Source: Tamarix chinensis
Taxonomy: Eukaryota > Streptophyta > Magnoliopsida > Caryophyllales > Tamaricaceae
DNA length: 64,000 nucleotides
Direction of reading: 5' to 3'
Assembly: GCA_030549775.1 (NCBI GenBank)
Contig: CM060175.1
Span: forward strand, 30,398,762 to 30,462,761
Shown here: positions 46,837 to 59,199 of the stretch, piece by piece
Position numbering within the stretch: the stretch's first letter is position 1
Layout of the letters: each line of letters opens with the position of its first letter
Made by a program: the position numbers and the translations under genes
Notes under the pieces: generated by a model
What the model was told of the DNA's origin: nothing
The model's database searches: none
What the model saw: the letters and a program-made list of their open reading frames with translations, nothing else

Positions 46837-46848
46837 TGGTATCAAAGC
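46837..46848 (+). promoter_or_regulatory. Primer-binding site of element D
   Basis: TGGTATCAAAGC three bases after the LTR end, one base different from the initiator-Met tRNA complement. Confidence 0.8.
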
Positions 46849-47026
46849 CTAAGGTTGAGAATTTGGGATAATTTTTATCTCTTCTTTTCCTTTTTTACCG
46901 TGTCTAGTCCCCAACACTTTACAAAAAAATTTCTAGCCACCCATCATAATTTTCAAGCCCAAGTTAACCTCTCCTAACCAAACAACTCATCTTTCTCTAT
47001 TGATTTCTTCTTCAGCTCAAGCAACT

Positions 47027-47037
47027 ATGGGTGATGA
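47027..47037 (+). pseudogene. Gag start stub of element D
   Basis: ATGGGTGATGA encodes MGD plus two bases, the same start as the element at 20546. It is cut by TGTAACACCCCC at 47038. Confidence 0.6.
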
Positions 47038-48555
47038 TGTAACACCCCCATTTTTCAAAACCAATTGAACAAAAAAATATTAGAAAATATGTGCAGATGC
47101 TAAATATAATAAGGGTGTTACCGCTACAACTAGTGTAAGTAGACACCACTATTCTACTTACACTAGCTGCTAAGGCTAGATAAATACACAAAATATATTT
47201 AGTAATTTAAAACAATCGAACCAAAAATATTCCTACAATTGAAACTATGAAAAATCTACTAAAATTAATATGATAAATAAAACTCTGAAAGTCACCACCA
47301 CTCTCAATATTCCCCATCATGCATGCCATCAACACCTTGAGTAAATTCATACCAAACCTACACTAGATTATCTACTCACCATGTATATCATGGGTCATCA
47401 CATCCCTATTTAAAACACGTAACAAGTTAGCTAGGGGAACAGCTAAGTAACATGTTAGTACAATGGACAATAGTATAGATGTGTATATATACAATGAATT
47501 ATATAAGAAAACCAAATGTAAATAAATGAATATGTAGATATTAATCTTTAATTTAGGTGAACACAACCTCCAATTATTTAAGTGGATAAACCAACCAGGG
47601 GGTCACCTGGCCATCCCAGAGGACAAAGTCCAAAGGGGATAACAAAAGTCCGAAGACCTACCACCAACAATAGGAGGATTAGAAATCACACCTAGGCCAT
47701 CCTAGTGGACATAGTCCAAAGGGGATAACAAAAGTCTGAAGACCTACCACCTCGGTCATCCTGTCCTTAAGTGTGCACACCCCTTAATAGGGTCCGGAGA
47801 AGCCTATAGAGTAAACGAGGAGCCTTAACTAGGCACGGCTAGCAAATAAATAAATATCCACAATTGAATTTAAAGAGAAAAGCTATTGCTGATCCCCAAC
47901 TTCATAAGGCCAAACTTGAAGGACCCAAAGCCCACTTTATGTTTCACTTTAAGTTATGGTATTTTAATTAAGTAAAGTCACACAATCCACCATATAAACT
48001 TTACTTTATCCACTTTTCATAATAGTTAACTTTCTCAAATTACATAGAAATGTACCACTTGGAGTCACTACTCAATTCACCGGTTGGAATAGAATAGGAT
48101 AAAATAATTATCCAACTAGGACTTCAAACAAACAAATAAATAATAGTCAAAGTTTCTTAGGTCCAATTATATGCTAACATAAATAACAAAATATAATTTA
48201 GTCATATAATTTAGTCATAATAAAGGAACCCTTAGATAAAATCAATTGTTTATAGCCAACACTTCAAATAAATAACACGACTATAAAATTACAATATTTA
48301 CATGAAATCCATTAGAAACCCATATTTATATTAAATTCATAATAAAAATAGAATATCATCCATGGGGCCTAATTATATAAAATCATATATATTGGTGTAA
48401 GGTCACATAGCTAGATAAGACCATTATATCAACAAGCGCAAAATTAAAATATGCTTGAATGCACACACATATATATATATATAAAGGTTGAATATAATGT
48501 TACAAATATATATCTACATATAAGGTTGAAATTAATGGTACACATATATATATCT
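47038..48555. mobile_element. LTR-like insert with TGTAACACCCC end inside D
   Basis: Starts TGTAACACCCCCATTTTT and has the same layout as the ends of the giant inverted repeat: a GGGTGTTACCGC block, a short inverted stretch (agtgtaagta..tacttacact) and a GGGTCATCACA block. It carries a 55 bp direct repeat (47609-47663 and 47697-47751). The right end is lost in an AT-rich tandem repeat (about 48467-48555, units with AAGGTTGAAATTAA). It replaces D's gag, protease and RT. No coding capacity. Confidence 0.6.
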
Positions 48556-48561
48556 ATATAT

Positions 48562-50152
48562 ATAAAGGTTGAAATTAAGAAGGCAAGCCAGTAGCTTATT
48601 TCATTGAGAATCTCAATGGATCAAGATCTAACTACAACACATATGCCAAGGAGTTTTATGCTATTATTAGGGCTCTAGATCATTGGTATCATTATCTAAG
48701 GCCCTCATAATTCATATTACAAACCAATCATGAGTCTCTAAAGTATGTAAATGGGCAACGTAAGCTCAGCCCTAAGTATGCTAGGTGGATAGAGTTTTTA
48801 CAATCCTTCTCTTTTGTAGCAAAATACATGAGTGGAAAAACTAATGTAGTAGTCGATGCCCTCTCTAGAAGGTATTGTATGTTGTCCATATTAGAAGCTC
48901 AATTCTAAAGGTTTGGATGCTTGAAGGAACAATATAAGGAGGATGAAGACTTTTCAAGCTACCTTGAGGACCGAGACAAACCTCAAAGCCCCTATGTCAT
49001 ACGAGATGGATTCCTATTCAAGAATACCAAGCTTTGCATCCCGAAGAGTCCCATTCGAGAGTTGTTGATACGAGAATCACATGGAGGCGGGCTAGTAGGA
49101 CATTTCAGGATCAACAAGACCTATGACAATATTCAGGAGCACTTCTATTGGCCTAAAATGACAAGTGATATACATAGAGTCATAGCTAGATGTGCTACAT
49201 GTCAAAAGTCCAAGAGTCACTTCCACTAAGGACTCTACATTCCATTACCAGTACCTCATCAACCTTGGGACCATGTGAGTACGGACTTCATAATGGCTTT
49301 GCCTAAAATTCAAGGCAAAATGAAACCATTATGGTAGTGGTGGATCAGTTTTCTAAGATATCTCACTTCATCCCTTGTCATAAGACAAATGATACCTCTT
49401 ATATAGCCGGTCTATTATTTAAAGAAATAGTAAGGTTGCATGGTATTCCTAAGTCCATTATCTCAGATAAGGATTCCAAGTTCCTTAGCTATTTCTAGGA
49501 AACTTTGTGGGGATTGGTTGGTACTAAACTTCTATTTAGCACCGCCTGCCATCCACAAATAGATATCGAAACAAAAGACACCAACTGGACCCTGACTACT
49601 ATCTTGCATAGCTTGGTGCATAAATCCCTCAAAGATTGGGACCTTAATATTCCTCACGCTAAATTTACGTACAATAGGTCCCCCACATATGCTACCGGTC
49701 ATTCGCCTTTTGAGATCGTATACGGTGTCAACCCTATCACTCCCATCGAGCTCATTCCGCTTCCTATCAAGGCCCAAACAAATTTTGAAGCCAAAGACAT
49801 AATTCAAGCCTTCAAGAAATTACATGAGCAAGTCAGAGCAAGAATTGAGAAATTCAGTGAAATAAATAAAAGGAAGGCCAACCAACATCGGAGGGAACAA
49901 AGTTTTGAACTTGGAGATCTCGTGTGGCTACATTTTAAAAAGGAAAGGTTTCCCTCCAGAAGAAAAAACAAGCTTATGTCAAGAAGTGATGGACCATTTA
50001 AGGTTCTTGAGAATAGTGGAATTAATGCTTATCCGCTTGAGATACCACCAGACATGGAAAATATATCAAAAACATTTAATATGGGTGATCTACTTCCTTA
50101 CCTTCATGATAAGCCCTACACGAAAGAGGTGGAGCCCTCCCAAGATGAGTAG
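48562..50152 (+). pseudogene. RNase H-integrase relic of element D
   Basis: RNase H C-half (KPVAYFIENLNGSRSNYNTY, FVAKYMSGKTNVVVDALSRR) is followed by an integrase zinc finger at 48921-49229 (SHGGGLVGHF, CATCQKSKSHFH). The core has TDFIMALPK, then a frameshift, then [14 protein letters not shown] 215-codon frame at 49505-50152 holds the end of the core and the C-terminus (GDLVWLHFKKERFPSRRKNK). The third catalytic acid is lost: where relatives read GQTEV, this has IETKD, so Glu is Lys. CRM-like, no chromodomain seen. Confidence 0.85.
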
Positions 50153-50154
50153 GA

Positions 50155-51132
50155 TGATGCAGGAGCATCTCATAATGATATTTCACAAATTAATTTTTCT
50201 AAGTTAGGGATTACAAAACACCCTTAACTTATATGAAATTAATTAGTTGAATATGAGATAAAGTGGAAAGTACCAGTCCGTGCATGCATGGTGGCACATT
50301 CAGCCCAAATACAACCAATTGTGGAAGCTTATCCAATCCAAGCCCAACCAACTATTATAGCGTAAGGCCAACCAACAATTTTATTACTATTTCCAAGTAT
50401 TTTGTCACCTAAGAAGCCAAATCAACCCAAGCCCATGGCTGATTTTGAAAATTGAAATAAAAAAAAAAAGAGAAAAAGAAAAAGGAGGACAAGTGGATGG
50501 TGGAGTAGGTGAAGAAAGTCAGCAAAGTCAACAAATCAAATTATTCTAATTGGCTAAGCATGGGACATGATTGATTAGGTATGGGGAATGATTGAGTGAT
50601 TTGTACCTTTATTTATTACCTACCTTTTCAGCATATAAGGGGCTCCATCCTGTGGTATGGCTATCAAAATACCACACATAGATTGACCTCATTTTAGTTC
50701 TCATTCAACTAGTTATTAGCTTGTATTAGATAACTAGATAGTAAAGAATTGTTGGAATGTAACTAGGTAGCTAAAGAGGTAAAGGAGATGGGTATAATGG
50801 ACTTTTTGTAAGCATGGCTGCCACTATAAATATGGGTAGTCTCAACACAATGCTACACTTTACCCCTTGAATTACAAGTCATATTTTCGAGCTCCTTGAG
50901 CCCCCTCTACCAAGTAGAGTAAAAACTTTGTTTTGAGCTAAAAATCTCGTAACTTTTATCTCAAGTGTTGAAACCTTGAGTGGTTGTTGTGAGTGTTTGG
51001 TCTTTGGCTACCTTAGATCAAATATTATCATACTCCTCAACTATTTTCTCTATTTTAACTTTTGGTGATCAATTATCCCATAAGCCATCATTTTCCTTTA
51101 AGCATGTGCCAACTTGTTTAGCATATGCGTCA
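50155..51132 (+). mobile_element. 3' LTR of element D (978 bp)
   Basis: TGATGCAGGAGCATCTC..CATATGCGTCA, directly after a purine-rich gatgagtagga. TATAAATA is at 50825-50832. CTAAG follows. Confidence 0.9.
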
Positions 51133-51145
51133 CTAAGATTGCTCC

Positions 51146-51700
51146 TTGAGGTAATACTTTTCAATTGTAGATTACGTTGATGCCCAATGATTTTAAACCT
51201 TATATTTTGTCATTTTAGTGACCATTATTTTAAAAAGGTGTTATGAAGATGTCATGCTTGATAAATTTAATTAACTAATTAATAATATTAGTAGTAGTAA
51301 AGGGTTAAAATTTTAACCATTAATAATATGTACACATAAAACAAATAACTAGTTGGTTATTATAATTTTAAATAAATAAGACTAGTTATAAACTAAATTA
51401 CTTTGTCCAAAAGATATAGGGAAGATAATACTTCTCAAGGATGGATTACTATGATGCCCAATAATTTCAAACCTTATATTGTGTTCCTTAGGTGACTATT
51501 ATTTATAAAACAATATTATGAAGATGCAATACCGTATAAGTTTAGTAAAATAAATAAATAAATAATAAAGTGTTCAAAGTATAATCATTATTACTATGCA
51601 TACATAAAGTAAATATATAGTTGGTTGGTTAATAGAATTTTAAATAAATAAGAATGGCTATAAGATAATTTACTTAGTCAAAAAAGTAAGCTAGATATTG
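51146..51700 (+). repeat. Two diverged tandem copies of ~275 bp
   Basis: Copy one starts TAATACTTTTCAATTG near 51151 and copy two TAATACTTCTCAAGG near 51425. Both share GATGCCCAAT.ATTT.AAACC and the AAATAAATAAGA end. AT-rich, non-coding. Confidence 0.75.
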
Positions 51701-51838
51701 TAGTCTTCAAATGAAACTAACTTCATTTTAGAATTTTTGTAATGATTCTTTAACGTATTGTCACTTAACCCTAATATCATTCACGATTATAAATAATGTG
51801 CTAATACTTATCGTTGAAGGAGAAAAAATTGCCGCTAC

Positions 51839-51842
<4 letters not shown>

Positions 51843-51873
<31 letters not shown>
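51843..51873 (+). repeat. (AG)n microsatellite
   Basis: Uninterrupted AG dinucleotides. Confidence 0.9.
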
Positions 51874-51876
<3 letters not shown>

Positions 51877-52015
51877 TAGGAGAGGTATCTCCAATAATAA
51901 TCTCAAACAAAGCGATAGGGAGAATAAGACTTATTATTTGGAAACAAATACAAGGAGCAACCATATATGAACACCACATCATTAAAGTGTTTTTCTCAAC
52001 TTATCACCCACAAGT

Positions 52016-53132
52016 TGTGATACCTCGTATTTTTGTAAAGATGTTGAATGAGAATTATGTCAATTTTTGGACATTTGATTGTGATTTGGTATTATAATTT
52101 TGTTTGAGGCAAAGTTTGATTTAAAATAAGGTTAGAAAATAGTTTTTAATGAGTTATTCAGGCAAACCAATCGACTGGTTCCATGAACAGGTCGATTAAT
52201 TCATCATTTCAAAAAAATGGGTTTTGCCAACTAAATCAATCCATTGGTTGGAGAACCAATTGCTTAGTTTATAGAATAGTCGATTGGTATACCCAAACCG
52301 GTCAACTAGTTTTTTGAGCTGGGCATATTTTCAAACTTTTTTTTTTGAAAATTTTCTAACCTTAAAATGTAGCATTGCCAACCCATGCTTGATTACCTTT
52401 AAGAGATTACTAACCCTTTTCTTGATGTATTTAACTTGAAATATTACCATAGATTGATCTAGAGGTTGAGTGGGACAATTTAGGGGGAGAGATGACCTTA
52501 GCCTTAGATTTTTTGGCTTGATGTGTAGGGGTGAAAGAAGAAGAAGGAGGAGGAGGAGAGGGAAGCAGGCTAGTTAGATGGGGAGCAAAGGTTGAGGAGT
52601 AGGCTGGCTCTTGTGTGCGAGGAAGAAGCGGGAAAGGAATAAGAAGGCTGGGATAACCCAATTGGGAGGGATGAAGGAAGAAAAAGAAGGGAGAAGTGGG
52701 GATTGGACGAGCGTAGGGAGAAGAGAAGGCTAGTGGGGAATAAGAAGAAGTAAGTCGGACGACCCAAGGAAAGGGAGAAAAGAAGAAAAAAATGAGAATG
52801 GAAGAAAAAAGAAAAAGGGGGAAATAAAAATAAAATAATTTTTGGAATTGGGGTATTTAATTATTTAGATGGATAAATTATTTTAACAAATTAATTCAAT
52901 TAAAATTTAAGGAATTAATTCAAAGAGTAAGTTTAGTAAAATATGGGTTTACAAAATTATTTAAATAAAGAGACTAAGATAAAATAAAAAAAATATTTAT
53001 TTCAATTTATTAAATAATCATATCCCTTTTTATAAATCAAAAGTCCACAAAATAATAATAATTTAAAATGTAAACTATCACAAATGAGGATTAATTATTA
53101 AATTCTAGGTTTTACAATTTTGGGGTATTACA
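52016..53132. mobile_element. Solo LTR-like element, 1.1 kb
   Basis: Ends TGTGATACCTCGTATTTTT and ..TTTGGGGTATTACA, the same type of termini as the giant inverted repeat (TGTAATACCCCGTATTTTT at 39328). It has a purine-rich block (52480-52810) comparable to the CT-rich block of those arms. No primer-binding site or coding region adjoins it and no clear target duplication was found. Confidence 0.6.
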
Positions 53133-54049
53133 ACCCATGTGTTGCTTTCCTCCTCATATTGTACTACTAATTGTAGGTTTGGAGATGAGATTCATTATTT
53201 TATTTAATTACACATACTTTACCTGATAATTGAATATTTGTTGTATATTTTTAGGTAATTTTTATAACTTCATATTTGAAATTATACAAAATAATTACTC
53301 ATCCTTCACCTAATGTATGGATTCTTTTTATAAAAGAATTCAAAATTATCATTAATTTATAAATTAACATAAATCAAAAAATTACTTGAACTTTCAATCA
53401 TCTTTTGGTTGCCTTCATTCTTTCCATTTTATAAATTCTTTCATAGCCACAATTTCTTTTATATCATTTTCTCTTCCTATTTGAATTTATTTTCTTTCCA
53501 TCTACATAAAGCCCACCATTGATTATTTCTAGTATTTTTAATAAATCAATTTATTATTAAATTTTATTTAAAATAAAATATTTTTTAAAAAAGTTAATGA
53601 AGCTTAATTTAGAAACTAGTTTTCTCTTAGTTATCCCAACGCATTTAATTTTTTTGTCTTAATTTATTCACTATTGATAATTATTTAGAAATTTGTTAAT
53701 TATTTAATCTAATTATTGGTGAACTTAGACAAGATAGGTTAGTTTATGGTTGACTCTTCTCTTTTGTCTATTGTTTTTGCATTTTGGTTGCTATTTTTTC
53801 CATTAAAGAGAAATTCAGTTTCTTTACAAAAAAATCACAAGTTGGGTCTAACCAATTTACTACTTTATGTTATTTTAGTTTTATTTGTAATTTTTAGAGT
53901 GTGTCTTCTGTTATTTTCTTATACTTTTTTAAAAAGAAAAATTAATGTAGTCTTTTTCTAGTTTCTAAATTCTTTAATTAAGCACTTTAAATATGAGCAA
54001 CTAGTTTTTTTAATCATATTAGTGTATCTTTATCTACAAAAACACACAC

Positions 54050-54053
<4 letters not shown>
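53133..54053. other. AT-rich interval with a dispersed repeat copy
   Basis: 53590-53960 is about 80-90% like 63575-63925 by eye (shared blocks GCTTAATTTAGAAACT, CTCTTTTGT, TTTTGCATTTTGG.TGCTATTTTTT, TTTTAGAGTGTG). The frame at 53746-53961 is not conserved in the other copy. The remainder is unassigned. Confidence 0.6.

Positions 54054-54107
<54 letters not shown>
54054..54107 (+). repeat. (AT)n microsatellite
   Basis: AT dinucleotide run preceded by a short (CA)n. Confidence 0.95.
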
Positions 54108-54115
<8 letters not shown>

Positions 54116-54499
54116 ATATATCCTTCATCCACATCAGTTAAAATTATTTGGCTATGTATTTTATATTATTTTTATTTTTGTATTATTATAGAGACAACTT
54201 TTATATGGTCATGATAAATCATGGTTCTGATTATTATAAATTTGCACTAATTTTATGTTCCAAGAGAGATAGTTTTATTATTTGGATGAATTATGCTGCT
54301 AGGTATGTAAAGTTCTTATGATATTTAATTATTTTTGCTGTGCATTATTTAATATTTATGGGTAAATTTTAAAAAAGGGAAAGCTTTAATATTACAACAA
54401 AATTATTCTCTAAGGAGTGTGAATTTCTATATTGTTGTTGATAACTTGTGGTTTTGATTATTAGCAAGCCTAGTTTCACTCGCTGGGGTTTTGCACCTG

Positions 54500-55387
54500 C
54501 ATCTTAAGCTATCAATATTTAAGTTAAAGATTATAAGATTTCTGTAGATACAACAAACTATGCACTATGTTTGTTTGGGGGAGGTAATTTCAAAACCTTT
54601 TGCATAAAATTCTTAATAGTGATTGCCCTTTTTTCATTCATTTTACACCCATATAAGGTGGTAGGAAGTTAAGAGAAATTATAATAAACCCTTAAATAAC
54701 CAAAGGGGTTTAACTTAACTAAACACTACTCCAAGGCATACTAACTATGGTACAAACTAACTCATTCAAACAATCCACATGGGAGGAGGGCTAATTTCGA
54801 GCCTCATGCAACCTTTTCCCATGAATTAACTGCTTATTAAGTGGTTAAGCAATTAATAGGACTTACTCTTGCCCATGCTTAATTAAATAGAGAAGAGTAA
54901 CTCCTCTTTAACTCCTCATGGCTGACAACCATGGCTACTTTTCTTGGCCATTGCACCCTTTAATTAGGGCCTTGGTAAATACTCAAATTAACTCTAAAAA
55001 TCTACTACCAAAATAAAAGGGTTGTATCCTTATATTCGAAAATCAAGCACTCCATGGGGACCGCTTGTTAGCTTAGTGTAGCCAAAAATTGTGTTTCTTG
55101 TTAGGCCATGTTTGAATCATATCCATGCCATAATTAAGCTAAGAAAAAGGTGGTGAGTTAAGTGCTACCATTTGTTGTTGCATGGCTTGCATGGCTAGCC
55201 ATTTGGCATCTCCTTGTTGCAAAACTATCTCAACATTTGTAATGTGGTATTTGCTTGATCAAAATTTATCTTCAAACACCTTAAGTTTTAAGATGATATA
55301 AAACCTTAGGAATATGTTTAAGAAGTTAACCAATGTTATTATAATTTTTTTAACTGAAATTGAAACAAGGTAGATGCTCCTACATCA
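54500..55387 (-). mobile_element. Partial LTR related to that of M
   Basis: Minus-strand LTR with start TGATGTAGGAGCATC at 55387. It resembles 18651-19265 (block CAACAAACTATGCACTA and similar order). The distal end near 54500 is not resolved. Confidence 0.55.
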
Positions 55388-55754
55388 CTAATCATTCAGT
55401 TACCTACAAACATAGTCAATAACTCCTTTTGTGATGGAAATGTTCATCGGAATCATGGATGGTCGTGGTGTTTATTTATGTGGATAAAATTTTGGTTTGG
55501 GGGTTGGTCATTCATACATTTGTGTCCGTGTGTGTAAACTAACATTATATTTTCCTGAAATGATTCCACAACTCTTTTTTGGATCCAGTTTTATTAGTTA
55601 GACCACCCATTTTGATTATTATTTTTATCTAGTTTTTTTTTATTAATGTACTTGTAATAGTTTAATGTCCTTTGATGAATTTATCAAGAATTTAATGCTC
55701 ATGAATACTCCGACCAATAAATAAAATTTTATTTATAAATTCTTAATATAAAAA
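55388..55754. other. Unassigned AT-rich interval
   Basis: No gene, element or repeat recognised. Confidence 0.3.
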
Positions 55755-57900
55755 TAACTATTGGGGTACTTCTATGTTGACAATATGTACATCAAGTTTG
55801 CTATTTTATTTTTCCTCACTTTATCATGCACCTCAATTATTTAATAAATATTTTCAACCTTAAATCCTTAATTTATAAAATAATTAATGAAAACTTAACG
55901 TAATGATTAATGACATTTTTGTTAACCTTTTTATTTAGTGTTTTATTAATTTTTATTACATGTACATTTTATATGTTATTTAGTATTTAATGTAACCTCT
56001 ATCGTTAGCATATTTATTGTTTTTTCCATTTTATCTATTTCTCTAATATTTGTATATTTCTTTTCCACATCATCAAGGCAACATAAATTTCAATGGACTT
56101 CTTCAAACCTTGTCCTCACCTAATTTAATTTTCTTTTTCTCCATCTCTATACTATTGTTTACCATATTTTTATTTTTTTTTCCAAATATTATTTGATAAT
56201 ATGAGTTATGTTTAGTCAATTGGTCACTTCTGTTTATTGATTTTCTAGGCTTAGTTTGTCACTTATTTCATTATTCACTAAAGTTATTAATTGATATGTG
56301 AGCTATAGGACATGTGTAATAGGTTACTTAAGGACTAAATTATATCACGTTTAAATTTTGATTAGGAAATAAAATAGACAAATTTCATTACTTTTGAATT
56401 TTTAATTTAGTTGTGGTTTATTGAATTCACATAGTATAAATTTTTTTCATATTTTTGAATATATTATTATTAATAATAAAAAACAACTAGCTTTTTTTGT
56501 AACTTTATTATCATTATAATAATCTTAATTTAATAACTATATTTATGACAGTAATATTTAATCTAATAATTTATTATAATTAATAATATAATTGTTATTA
56601 TGCAATATTAATATAATAAAACTATTGGAGTTCTGATATATCGGTGAGATGTACATTAAGTTTGTGTATTTACTTTTCTCTCACTATATCATACTTATCA
56701 TTTATTTTGTAAATATTTCCAACCTTTGTTACTTATTTTATAAGTTAATATAAATTATTTAGTGAAACCTTAAGGTAATGATTTATGCCATATGTGTCAA
56801 CCTTTTTATTTAGATTTGTTTTACTAAGATTTTATATGTTATATAATCTTTAACATCATCAAGTGAGTATAAGTCGTGATGGACTTCTCCAACCCTTATT
56901 GTCACCTAGTTAGGTTTAGTCTCTTGATCACTTTTGTCTACATTTTTGTGTGTTTGTTTGATTTCATTATTAACTATAATTGTACCTAATATGTAAGATA
57001 TACAACATGTGTAATTAGTTACTGAGGAACTAAAATAGGTCAAGTCTAAAAATTGATTTGGAAACAAAACTCACAAATTTAATTAGTATTGACTTTTTAA
57101 ATTAGTTGGGGTTTATTGGATTGAATTTTTTTTAATATTTATAAATATATTAAGTTAAATAGTTAATAATGATTGATAGTTTTGTAATTATTATCATGAT
57201 GATAATCTTAGTAATTATATTTATGACAGAAATATTTTTTTTAGAGGAATTTATTACCAGTATAAATGTAATTTTAATCACACAATCTTAATATAATAAT
57301 AGCCATTTGGGTGCTTGTATTTAGGTAAGATTTACATTAAGTTTTTTATTTTTATTTCTCTTACTTTATCATACTTGTCATTTATTTTATAAATATTTTC
57401 AACCTCTAGTTCTTAATTTAAAAATTAATATAAATTAATTTTTGGAACCTTTGCACAATTATTGATGCCATTTATAAATTAATTTATAAGTTCTTTAATA
57501 TTTAATTTAGTATTTAACATCACCAAGGGAGCATATCTTCTTAAAGACTTTTACAACCCCTATCCTCACCCAATTTATTTTTCTTTTTCTCCATTTTTTG
57601 TACTATTTTTGCACTATTTTTTGTATTTTATCTAATTATTGAAAATGTTTATTATATATTTTTGATAATATATGTTAGGTTTAGTCCATTAATCACTTAT
57701 TTTTACTTTTTTTATGTTTTTGGTTTGTCATTTATTTCATTAATAATTAAGCTTGTTAATTGATGAGTTAGTTAAAGAACATGTATTGGTTGCTTCAGGG
57801 CTAAAATATGTCAATGTTTAAATTTGATTAGGTAACAAAATAAGCAAATCTAATTGGTTCAATAATTTTTAATTTAGTTTAGGCTTATTAATTTGACAAA
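55755..57900 (+). repeat. Three diverged tandem copies of a ~0.6-0.85 kb unit
   Basis: Copies begin near 55755, 56615 and 57295. Each shows the same order of blocks: ATTGGGGT.CTT start, (TACATTAAGTTT), CTTTATCAT.CT, TATTTTCAACCT, a CATCA(A/C)CAAG..GGACTTCT block, TTTAGTC..TTG(A/G)TCACTT, and CTAAA.TA.GTCA. Very AT-rich, no coding capacity, heavily diverged. Confidence 0.7.
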
Positions 57901-58012
57901 GTAATGAATATCAAAATTTTCTTATACACACTTTGACATGTATATGCAGGTGTTTGGTGGTTTACACGAAAGAACTTGGAAGATTTTTAAAATTTTTACA
58001 AAGAACTATGAT

Positions 58013-58829
58013 TGATGCAGGTGCATCCTTGTTTCTATGTCTAAACATGTTTATTGGATATATTTAATATATTTTTTGGAATTCTTGGAGGTGTTAATTC
58101 ATCCTACAACACTTTCTTTAATAATGAGCCATAATAAGAAAATTGTCCAAGATCAAGATCCCAACACAACCCCTAAGTGACATACAAAGTTTGGTAATAT
58201 GTATGTCAAGCTTGAAGATGTGAAAGTTTAGATGTGAAATGACCAACATGCAACATGGGAATAATTGGCTAGAAGTTCGAATACAATGATGCACTAATTA
58301 AGATTTTACTTTGTTGGTTTTAGTAAATATATGTAAGTCCTAATGCCATAGATTGATTACACAAAATATTATGTTGTTAAGTGTGAAATTACTTATCATA
58401 GAAACTAGATTAAACATGTGTATTGGTCATTATTAACTATGAGTTTAGGTGGTTATTTCATCAGTTGTTGTACAGTTAGTTAAGATTCTATTATTTCATC
58501 AGTTGTTAGCTGATTTTGGCTTGGGATTTATGCCTATATATAAGGCATAATTTTGAATCATAAAATGACATGTATGATGTATTTAAAGTTGAGCAATCAA
58601 AGCTCTCTTTGTGAGAATTTAAACATTTCAATATCTTTATGAGTCAAGAGTAACCACTGAAAGATTCTTTGAGCATTCTTTTCTTAGTTTGAGTAAAATG
58701 AATTTTCTTTATGAATAATTTAAACCTCTCTTTAAGGTTCTTTTGAGTGCTATCTTTGTGAGGTGCTTAAGAGTTACATTTCTCCATAACCCTATCCTAT
58801 ACTATCCATCCCATTTGATCATCACATCA
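58013..58829 (+). mobile_element. Solo LTR-like segment related to 22653-23425
   Basis: Starts TGATGCAGGTGCATCC and ends near ..ATCACATCA. CTATATATAAGG near 58532 is TATA-like, and the distal part (GTGAGGTGCTTAAG.GTTACATTTCTCC) matches the LTR nested at 22653. The right boundary is approximate and no target duplication was found. Confidence 0.5.
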
Positions 58830-58859
58830 AAAATGTCCATTAAGTTTCATGTGATAGTG

Positions 58860-59170
58860 GTGCATGAGATTCATGATCTTTGGATATCTCTTAAGTTTAG
58901 AACTATTTAATCTAGACATTCCATTGCATAGTGTCCAAATCCTTCGCAATTGAAGCATTATTTGTTGAAGTTATCCAAAACTTCATTATTTCCTATCTCT
59001 TCATGTGTCATACCTTATATTTTCTCCACATTGGTAATACTTGAATTGGAACTATACTTTGAAGTAGAAGTCATGCATTAACATCCCCTTCACCATATCC
59101 AACATTAACCACCCTTCTCCTCAAATTAGAAGATCCAAAAATTCTTCTTAGATGTAGAGGAAAGGATGAT
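58860..59170 (-). pseudogene. Gag zinc-knuckle remnant
   Basis: On the minus strand 58960-58918 encodes CFNCEGFGHYAMEC, a complete CCHC knuckle. Flanking codons on this strand are broken by stops and no other domain can be named. It is probably a retrotransposon gag tail. Confidence 0.5.
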
Positions 59171-59199
59171 ACAATATCGAGGAAGAATTTTGAGGGGAT

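Larger units (their letters stand above)
45880..51132 (+). mobile_element. Element D: Ty3/gypsy with both LTRs and perfect CTAAG duplication
   Basis: Bounded by family 2 LTRs and flanked by CTAAG at 45875-45879 and 51133-51137. It contains a primer-binding site, a four-codon gag stub, a foreign LTR-like insert in place of gag to RT, and RNase H-integrase. D inserted at the edge of a 275 bp tandem repeat (51146-51700). Confidence 0.9.

Noticed and set aside
53746..53961. 71-codon hydrophobic frame
   Set aside because: The frame is not kept in the related copy at 63.7 kb and the base composition is simple AT-rich sequence.
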